A stretch of 64,000 nt of DNA, taken from positions 2,046,001 through 2,110,000 of the forward strand of contig BJHW01000002.1 in assembly GCA_005405945.1 (NCBI GenBank), read 5' to 3'. Under the pieces are notes generated by a model. The model searched no databases. It was not told the origin of the DNA and saw only the letters and a list, made by a program, of their open reading frames with translations. Positions 58,301 through 64,000 of the stretch are shown piece after piece; the stretch's first letter is position 1; every line of letters starts with the position of its first letter. A program made the translations under genes and the position numbers. Origin of the DNA: Streptomyces violaceusniger. GTDB lineage: Bacteria; Actinomycetota; Actinomycetes; Streptomycetales; Streptomycetaceae.

Positions 58301-59060
58301 CGGCAGCTACCGGGTGACGGCCGCGGTCTCGGTGCCGGACGAGGGCAAGCCGCTCCGCGACCTCACCCTGAGCCCGGACCTGCCGGACGGCTGGACCGCG
58401 ACCCCGGCCGGCCCGGTCCGGCTCGGCACCCTCGAACCCGGTGCCTCGGCGACCGCGGAATGGACCATCTCCGTGCCATCGACCCAGAAGACCGGCACCG
58501 TCGCCATCGTCGGCGCCACCGCCGAATTCACCCGGCGCGGCAAACCCGGCAGGGCGGCCGGCGAGGAGATGGTGGCGGCGCAGCCACCGCCGCTCACGGC
58601 CGGCGAACACTACGTCAGCGATCTGCCGTTCCAGTCCAGCAGCAATGGCTGGGGCCCGGTCGAACGCGACCAGTCCGTCGGAGAGAACGCCGGAGGCGAC
58701 GGCCGGCCGCTCGGCCTGCACGACACCGGCTACGCGAAGGGCCTCGGTACGCACGCCGCCAGCAGCGTCCAGGTGTGGCTCGGCGGCACCTGCGCCACCT
58801 TCCACGCGGCCCTCGGCCTCGACCAGGAGACCTATGGCCGGTCCGACGGCCCGGCCACCGTCACCTACACCGTCCTCGCCGACGGAACGCCCGTCTACGA
58901 GAGCGGCACCGTCGACCGGGACACCGCGACGAAGAAGATCGACGTCGACGTGGCAGGCGCGCGCCGGCTCGAACTCGTCGTCTCGGACGCCGGGGACGGC
59001 AACGCCCTCGACCACGCCGACTGGGCCGACGCCAAACTCATCTGCGGCGGCGGTGCCTGA
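55311..59060 (+). CDS. GH35 beta-galactosidase B with NEW3 and NPCBM/CBM51 domains
   Basis: A 1,249-aa secreted paralogue of the preceding GH35 with the same domain order. The signal peptide is AGALAAVLLAALSAAVPAHA. Catalysis uses Glu214 in YQVENE and Glu290 in IFEAGTGWF, and FHYWRLPSPDLWRDVLQKIK and NLYMTYGGTNWGWLADPRQV match its partner nearly word for word. The nucleophile surrounding (FEAGTG instead of PEAQGG) and the sugar-site loops differ, so the two enzymes may cleave different galactosides. NEW3 is at about 980-1085 and NPCBM from about 1095 (YAKGLGTHAASSVQVWLGGT). ATG 55311 overlaps the restored stop of gene A; its stop overlaps the next ATG (TGATG). Confidence 0.92.
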   Translation: MNPVRFRLSSPPLSGPGRRLRSAPAGALAAVLLAALSAAVPAHATGTAAEATKATPHTVSYDKYSVKVDGRRLFVWSGEFHYWRLPSPDLWRDVLQKIKASGMNAVSIYFDWAQHSPAKGRYDFTGVRDVGKLLDMAEEAGLYVIARPGPYINAETDGGGFPGWLVTQKGRARSTDPEYLSAAREWLRKIDRILARRQVTDGTGPVLLYQVENELYDPDGRDYIVELSKQARADGITVPLVGNEPMPQYAGGEGLDFVGELDQYNSFCKGEWWLPTLKRQQDDAPLAIFEAGTGWFQTWGDTGYEKCREKMGPAYQKIVNKHEVMRGTTIENLYMTYGGTNWGWLADPRQVYTSYDYGAPISEPRQTGADYDEMKRQGLFYTTTGPLTATDPADAPASSNEAVHIESRANPDTDTQFLYLRHNDPMSGADATTTFDWKTPDGAYPVTARLNGKTGKILVAGHDLGGRQRLVYSTSELLTSAPAGDRTQAVLYGGEGDPGQTVLRYSTEPEVTVIDGKADATWDAERGDLKLDYIHSGLTRVLVQGGGRPDLLLLIGTDDQAAGFWRQDTKAGPVLERGTELVRTASVTGPTLALTGDARTAGPLEIFAPPGVRSVTWNGLPLKVKPTASGSLLGAVPGPKDVTLPELTGWKTSAGTPEADPDFDDSSWTYADELTTDNPTAPGTLPVLYQDEYGYHYGHVWYRGRFKATGTEKSLSLAANATNPDTSSGAVGAYSVWINGEFAGTSKTGRRTFPIADGLLRKGEDNVISVLVGTMGHNEDFTWNSDDHKQPRGLTTAYLAGSDAQITWRIQGARGGEKPVDTVRGHMNNGGLHGERAGWTLPGYPDRSWADATLPAYGNAPGITWYRTTFTPRLPRGQDVSVGVTIADTPDRDYRALIYVNGWLMGQYINDTGPQHTFPLPRGILRADGRNTIAIASWSEDATSGGLGKVGLTTLGNVASPLRVSDVAAPAYDATTYADPATPARVTVDAPDTVEPDGSYRVTAAVSVPDEGKPLRDLTLSPDLPDGWTATPAGPVRLGTLEPGASATAEWTISVPSTQKTGTVAIVGATAEFTRRGKPGRAAGEEMVAAQPPPLTAGEHYVSDLPFQSSSNGWGPVERDQSVGENAGGDGRPLGLHDTGYAKGLGTHAASSVQVWLGGTCATFHAALGLDQETYGRSDGPATVTYTVLADGTPVYESGTVDRDTATKKIDVDVAGARRLELVVSDAGDGNALDHADWADAKLICGGGA

Positions 59061-59228
59061 TGCCCAGCGAGAGAGGAACCCTCCGCCGCGTCGCGGCGGC
59101 GCTGACCCTGGCCGCCCCGCTGCTCGGCGCGGCCCGGCAGCCGCCGAATCCGGGCCGATAGCGGCCGGGCCGATAACGGCGCCGCCAAGGCGCTCGAGGC
59201 ACTCCACCATGCCGACGCGGCGCGGTAG
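59060..59228 (+). pseudogene. Internally deleted secreted-protein gene
   Basis: ATG 59060, coupled to the GH35 B stop, begins a signal peptide-like sequence (RGTLRRVAAALTLAAPLLGA) that stops after 33 codons. In a different frame follows ADNGAAKALEALHHADAAR and a stop, which reads like a natural C-terminus. The first and last codons of a gene seem to survive with the body lost. The downstream SGNH gene starts 22 bp later, so a further enzyme was once encoded in this slot. Confidence 0.55.
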
Positions 59229-59250
59229 GAACCGTTCCTGAGGAGGACCC

Positions 59251-60994
59251 GTGCTCGGAGTGTTCGGACAGCTCGGAGTATGCAGAGGGCGCGAGGTGTT
59301 CAAAGGGCTCGGACACCGCGGCTTCGCCGCCTTGGCCGCGGGCTTGGCGGCCACCCTGGCAGCGCTCCTCATGGCAGCGCCCGCCGAGGCCGGGCAGCCG
59401 GCGTGGACGGGGACGTGGGCCACCGCGCAGCACGCCTCGTACGACCCCGGCACCTCGGAGGTGACCGTACGCATACCGGTCCGCGTCAGCGCCGGCGGGT
59501 CAAGCGCGCGGATCAGGCTGGCCAACGGGTTCACCGACCAGCCGGTGACGGTCGGTCACGCCACCGTGGGGCTGCGCGGCAGCGGTTCGGCCGTGCGGCG
59601 CCCGTATGACCTGCGGTTCGACGGGAAGAGGGAGGTGACGATCGCGGCGGGCGAGCAGGCGATCAGCGACCCCCTCCGGCTCGCGGTGCCCGCCCGTACC
59701 GACCTGGTGGTCAGCCTGTACTTCCCGGGCCGGCTCACCCACATCAGCCAGCACTGGATGGGCCTCCAGACCGTCTACTGGACGGCCGACGGCAGTGGCG
59801 ACCACGCCTCGGACCCCGACGGCGACGCCTTCACCCGGACCGACTCCACCTTCCCGTTCCTGACCGGCGTCGACGTTCGGGGCGGTGACGCGAGGGGCGC
59901 CGTGGTGGCGCTCGGCGACTCCATCACCGACGGGGCGTCGTCCACGGCGAACGCCAACCGGCGCTGGCCCGACTACCTGGCGGCCCGGCTTTCGGCCTGC
60001 TCGTCCACCGCCGGGGTGCTCAACGAGGGCATCAGCGGCAACCGGATCACCGCCGGGACCGACGGCAACCCGTCGGCGCTGGACCGGCTGGAGCGCGATG
60101 TGCTGTCCCAGCCGAACGCCCGGACGGTGATCCTTTTCGAGGGCGTGAACGACCTCAGCTGGGGCGGCGCCACCGGCGGCCAGGTGATCGACGGCATGCG
60201 GCAGATCGCGCGGCGGGCCCACGCCCGCGGGCTGCGGGTGATCGGCGCGACCGTGGTCCCGTACCGGGGGTGGGGCGACTGGTGGACCGAGGCCAAGGAG
60301 GCCGACCGGCAGCGGGTCAACGCGTTCGTCCGCGACTCCGGCGGCGTCTTCGACGGGTACGCCGACTTCGACGGGGCGGTCCGCGACCCGGACGACCCCA
60401 CCTGGTACGCCGCCGCGTTCGACTCGGGCGACCATCTGCATCCCAACGACACCGGGATGAAGGCGCTCGCCGACGCGGTCGACCTGGCCGCCCTCGGCGT
60501 GGCCCGCGACTGCCCCGCGGCCCGCGTCCGGCTGACCCCGTACCAGCCGAGCCTGGCGGCCGGTCAGGCCGCGGAGGTGACGACGACCGTCACCGACACC
60601 GGGCCCACCGCGGTCACCCGTGTGACCACCCGCCTCAAGCTGCCGCACGGCTGGTCCGCCGAACCGGCCGGCAGCACACGCATCGCACCCTCGCGCCGGG
60701 CAAGCGCGCCGCCGTCACCCGGACCGTCACCCCGCGGCCGACACGGCATGCGGCACCCACCCGATCGGAGTGGGCGCCTCCTGCCAACCCGCTCACCTGA
60801 GGCTCGTCCGCGACGGCCCCGCCTACACCGCGTACGCCGGTGCCGACGGCACCGCCTGGCAGCAGGTCGGCACCGCGACCGTGCCCTCGGCGAGCGGCAG
60901 CGGCGACGCGGGCCTGGTCGCCGGCGCCGTCGACCTCAACGATCCGGGCCGGACCACCGCAGCTGGCTTCGACTCCTTCACCGTCGCCGAATAG
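59251..60994 (+). CDS. SGNH/GDSL esterase, secreted, C-terminus damaged
   Basis: The first 470 residues are intact: a signal peptide (FAALAAGLAATLAALLMAAP) and a beta-sandwich (WTGTWATAQHASYDPGTSEV). The SGNH hydrolase follows, with GDSITDG (Ser block), EGISGNR, GVNDLSW and DHLHPND (catalytic Asp-His). A NEW3-like domain starts at LTPYQPSLAAGQAAEVTTTV. The frame breaks near 60690 (RIA-PS; one base restores TLAPGKRAAVTRTV) and again near 60770, where part of the domain is also missing. The end HLRLVRDGPAYTAYAGADGT is the module shared with GH31. GTG 59251 has AGGAGG upstream. It probably removes acetyl groups from the glycan. Confidence 0.78.
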
Positions 60995-61004
60995 AGGCAC
61001 CTTC

Positions 61005-62443
61005 ATGGCAATCAGTCGCAGAAATCTCCTGACCACCGCGGCCGCCCTCGGCGGGGCCGTGCTGCTCGGCCCACCGGGGATCGCCCAAGCCCTCGGCGGC
61101 AGGGCGCGCCCCGACTACGAGCCCACCAAGGCATCCCTGGACACCCACCCCGTCCCCCGCTGGTACAAGGATGCCAAGTTCGGCATCTTCATCCACTGGG
61201 GCGTCTACTCGGTGCCCGGAGGCACCGGACGGCACAACGCGGGCGAGTGGTACCTGTGGTACCAGAGCTTCAAGGACACCGCCGAGTGGAAGTACCACCG
61301 CGACACCTACGGCCAGGACTTCGTCTACGACGACTTCATCCCGCAGTTCAAGGCCGAGAACTTCGACCCGGATTCCTGGGTGAAGCTCTTCGAGCAGGCG
61401 GGCGCCCAGTACTTCGCGCTGACCAGCAAGCACCACGACGGCTTCGCCCTCTACCCCAGCGAGGTCACCGACCGGCACTCGGTGAAGTACGGCCCCAAGC
61501 GCGACCTGGTCGGTGAGCTGATGACCGCCGCCCGCAAGCGCGGCACCGTACGGCCGGGCCTGTACTACTCACTCGGCGAGTTCTTCAACCCGGCCATCGG
61601 CCGCCCGATGAAGAACTTCTACACCGACGAGGAGATCCCGATGGTCGGCTACAAGCCGGTCGGGGACTACGTCGGCGACTACGAGCTGAAGCAGCTGTAC
61701 GAGATCATCGACCGGTACGACCCGGAACTGCTGTGGGCAGACGGGCAGTGGTTCCGGCCCACGGGGAGCCGCCGTGGCGCAGCGAAGAGCCCATGGCCCA
61801 CTACTACAACAAGGCCAAGAACCGGACGCGGCCCAAGGGGGTCGTGATCAATGACCGTTTCGACACCCACTTCGACTTCGCCACCTACGAGCAGCGCACC
61901 AACCCCACCATGGACCCGCAGAAGTGGGAGTGCTGCATCACCATGGGCTACTCCTGGGGCTACAACAAGCACGAGCTGGACGAGGACTACAAGACCTCCG
62001 AGTTCCTGATCCATCTGCTCGCCGATGTGACCAGCAAGAACGGCAACCTGCTGCTGAACATCGGCCCCAAGCCCGACGGGACCGTCCCCGCCGTCATGCG
62101 GGAGCGGCTGCGTGACATCGGCGCCTGGCTGAGCGTCAACGGCCCGGCGATCTACGGCTCGACGCCGTGGGTACGGGCCGAGGAGGAGGGCAGCGCCCTC
62201 GGCATCCGCTACACGGTTACCCCCGGCAAGTTCAACATCATCGTGCTGGGCGCACCCAGCGGCGCCCTGTCGGTGCCCGCCGACATCCCGATCAGCGCCA
62301 CCTCGCGGATCGGTCTGCTCGGCCACAAGGGAACCCTGAAGTGGACCCGTAAGGACGGCAGGATCCTCATCGACGTCCCCGCCCGCCTGCCCAGCGCGAT
62401 CGCCAACACCTTCACGGTCGAATGGGATCGGGGGCGCGCCTGA
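61005..62443 (+). CDS. GH29 alpha-L-fucosidase, Tat-exported, frameshift at 61758-61760
   Basis: A family 29 fucosidase. A twin-arginine signal (MAISRRNLLTTAAALGGAVL) precedes the barrel with YKDAKFGIFIHWGVYSVPGG, YFALTSKHHDGFALYPS, and the nucleophile Asp in DPELLWADGQW. The frame is lost at the C3 run 61758-61760. One extra C gives RPHGEPPWRSEEPMAHYYNK and the rest, with NGNLLLNIGPKPDGTVP and a C-terminal beta domain. As read, the gene ends at 62443 (479 aa). One further G in the run 62430-62434 would fuse it in frame to the next reading frame (WDRGARLMTGLDSLGPTLTV), so both may be one enzyme of about 790 aa. Confidence 0.88.
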
Positions 62444-63372
62444 TGACCGGCCTCGACTCCCTCGGACCCACGCTCACCGTGACCACAGTGCCCGCGGACC
62501 CGGCCGGCGGCGACACGGTGACGGCCACCGCGCGGCTCACCAACGACTGTCCCTTCCCGCTCCGCGACGCCGTCCTCTACCTGATCGACCCGGGTGCGAC
62601 GACGGCCACCAAGACCATCCCCCTCGGCGACCTGCGGCGCGGCGCGAAGGTCAGCCGCAGCTGGCAGACCGCGATGCCCGCCGATGTGGCGGGCGACGTG
62701 TCGTTCACCGCGCACCTCGTCTTCGACGTCGACGGCCACAGCTCCGACTGCGCCCGCGCCGCCAGGACCGTCAGCGTCCCCTACGAGCCCAACGGGGTGC
62801 GGGAGCCGTACACCGCCTTCGCCACCGCCGACGACGCCGAGTTCGGCCAGTACGCCCCCGGCCAGTTGGTGATCTGGGCCGGTGGCCGGGACCTGTCCGG
62901 CGGCACCGACGAGAAGGGAGTCGTCTACCTCCCCGGTGCAGCCGCCGAGTCCTGCGTGGTGCAGGTCAGGACGGTCGGCCTCACCGGCAGCGACAACCCC
63001 AGCGCCAAGTCGGGCCTGGCCGTCGCCAACGACCTGACCGCACCCGGCAAGGGCGGCTACGCGGTGCTGACCATGTCCGCCCGGTACGGCCTCGAATTCA
63101 TGACGGACAGCGACGGGGACGGACACCTGGACACCTGGGCCGGGGGCGGCGGCTCCTACCACCCCGCCTGGCTGCGCCTGGTGCGCTCGGGCACCACCTG
63201 CACCGCGTACGCCACCGGCAACGGGCTGGCGTGGGAGCGGATCGGCACCGCGACCGTTGCGTCGGCGAGTGGCGCCGGGGACGCGGGACTCGTCGCCAGC
63301 GCCGTCAATGCCAACTACCCGGGCACCACCGTCCGGGCGGTCTTCGACCACTTCTCGGTGGAGGCGCCATGA
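62443..63372 (+). CDS. NEW3 domain plus shared C-terminal module; probably the end of the fucosidase
   Basis: A 309-aa frame with ATG at the fucosidase stop (TGATG) and no signal peptide. It begins with a NEW3 domain (LTVTTVPADPAGGDTVTATA, DVSFTAHLVFDVDGHSSDCA). It ends with the same beta-sandwich module as GH31 (DTWAGGGGSYHPAWLRLVRS, GLAWERIGTATVASASGAGD). The lack of a signal peptide beside exported enzymes, and restoration of a fusion by one G at 62430-62434, make it likelier to be the C-terminal half of the GH29 enzyme than a separate protein. Confidence 0.7.
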   Translation: MTGLDSLGPTLTVTTVPADPAGGDTVTATARLTNDCPFPLRDAVLYLIDPGATTATKTIPLGDLRRGAKVSRSWQTAMPADVAGDVSFTAHLVFDVDGHSSDCARAARTVSVPYEPNGVREPYTAFATADDAEFGQYAPGQLVIWAGGRDLSGGTDEKGVVYLPGAAAESCVVQVRTVGLTGSDNPSAKSGLAVANDLTAPGKGGYAVLTMSARYGLEFMTDSDGDGHLDTWAGGGGSYHPAWLRLVRSGTTCTAYATGNGLAWERIGTATVASASGAGDAGLVASAVNANYPGTTVRAVFDHFSVEAP

Positions 63373-64000
63373 GCGGCCACGTGTACCGGCCCGACGAGGA
63401 CTTCCTCACCCCACCCGTCTCCCTCACGGTGACCCCGCCCGCGCCGCGGCCCGGTGAGCCGGTCACCCTGACCGCCACCCTGACCAACACCGCCCGCGTC
63501 CCGCTGCGCAACGCCGTGCTCTACCTGTCCGTGGACGGTGGCGGCGGGCGGCCGGCCGGCTTGGGGGACGTGGCGCCCGGCGCCACCGTGACCCGGACCC
63601 GGCAGACCCGGCTCGCGGACGACGCCGAGGGCGTGGTTTCCTTCACCGCGCACGCGGTCTTCGACGTCCACCGCACCGGTGCCGACTGCACCCGCGCCGG
63701 CTCGTCGGTGCGGCTGCCGAACCTGTCGCTCGCCGGTGCCTTCGACAACGCGGGCATCGCCTCCGACGACGCCCTCACGGTCGCCGACATCGACGGGTCG
63801 CGGTCCAGCCTGTCCGCGCAGGCCCTGGGCTCGGTCGGGCTGACGCCGGGGGCGGTGGTGACGTACGACGGGACAGCCTTCACCTGGCCGGACACCCAGC
63901 CGGGGAACAACGACAACGCCGTCGCCTCCGGGCAGACCGTGCTGCTGTCCGGCTCGGGCTCCCGGCTGGCCTTCCTCGGTACCAGCACCTGGGGCGTGGG
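63369..64000 (+). CDS. NEW3-domain protein, 3'-truncated by window edge
   Basis: ATG 63369 overlaps the previous stop (ATGA). The visible 210 residues have no signal peptide. They start with a NEW3 domain (VSLTVTPPAPRPGEPVTLTA, VVSFTAHAVFDVHRTGADCT) homologous to the one before it. A galactose-binding-like segment follows (LAGAFDNAGIASDDALTVAD, YDGTAFTWPDTQPGNNDNAV) of the kind attached to actinobacterial glycosidases. The catalytic part, if any, lies beyond the window. The missing signal peptide could mean another sequence error or an accessory protein. Confidence 0.75.
   Translation, partial: MSGHVYRPDEDFLTPPVSLTVTPPAPRPGEPVTLTATLTNTARVPLRNAVLYLSVDGGGGRPAGLGDVAPGATVTRTRQTRLADDAEGVVSFTAHAVFDVHRTGADCTRAGSSVRLPNLSLAGAFDNAGIASDDALTVADIDGSRSSLSAQALGSVGLTPGAVVTYDGTAFTWPDTQPGNNDNAVASGQTVLLSGSGSRLAFLGTSTWGV

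Noticed and set aside
55152..59534. Very long minus-strand open frame (1,460 codons) opposite GH35 B
   Set aside because: It lies antisense to a gene with clear GH35, NEW3 and NPCBM motifs. The translation is Val/Gly/Ala/Arg-rich with no domain. Long antisense frames are usual in DNA of this GC content.
1..64000. CRISPR arrays, rRNA genes, complete tRNAs
   Set aside because: I looked for regularly spaced repeats and conserved RNA gene sequences and found none beyond the tRNA 3'-end-like piece near 17.3 kb.

Overview
The window is high-GC DNA with the codon usage, overlapping ATGA/GTGA gene junctions and gene families of a Streptomyces-type actinomycete. It looks like an accessory, chromosome-arm-like region: catabolic and regulatory cassettes alternate with transposase, integrase and gene remnants. 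No rRNA, complete tRNA or CRISPR array was found.

Layout. 1-5.2 kb: 3' part of an APS kinase gene, a cytochrome P450, a perfect 58-bp palindromic terminator and a large LuxR (LAL) regulator broken by a frameshift. 5.2-10.2 kb: a CoA-dependent dicarboxylate cassette (CitE-like lyase, MatC-type permease and family III CoA-transferase on the minus strand; divergent LysR regulator and MaoC-type hydratase), whose enzyme classes match itaconate degradation. 10.2-20 kb: IS and integrase debris around an AA10 lytic polysaccharide monooxygenase with a perfect CebR operator, a PadR/membrane protein pair, a PAP2 phosphatase, pyruvate dehydrogenase and LysR fragments, a tRNA 3'-end-like sequence and a family of small lipoproteins sharing an upstream dyad. 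20-27 kb: amidohydrolase, Lrp/AsnC regulator, SnoaL-like protein and amidase, followed by an intact IS whose 5-bp target duplication includes the amidase stop codon. 27-32.6 kb: decayed methyltransferase and secreted-protein remnants, a TetR/SDR pair with twin operators, and a GNAT protein. 32.7-39 kb: a LacI-controlled set (large glycoside hydrolase, NCS1 permease, collapsed ribokinase). 39-47 kb: truncated 4-hydroxymandelate synthase-like and IclR genes, an I36-like secreted protein, an MmcQ/YjbR protein, a three-gene toxin-antitoxin-like set, TetR with a divergent NAD(P)-binding protein, and lipoprotein/membrane genes.

47.2-64 kb is one translationally coupled locus for exported glycan-degrading enzymes: GH31, GH123-like (DUF4091), two tandem GH35 beta-galactosidases with NEW3 and NPCBM/CBM51 domains, an SGNH esterase, a GH29 alpha-fucosidase and further NEW3 proteins, running off the window. 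Together they could strip fucose, galactose, an alpha-linked sugar and acetyl groups from a branched glycan such as fucosylated xyloglucan or a mucin/glycolipid-type chain. A promoter and dyad lie upstream, and only the tail of a DeoR-like regulator survives beside it.

A cross-cutting feature is that many otherwise well-conserved genes are split by the apparent loss of one G or C in a short homopolymer. This pattern points to indel errors in the sequence rather than true gene decay, so split genes are described here as whole genes with the break position given.
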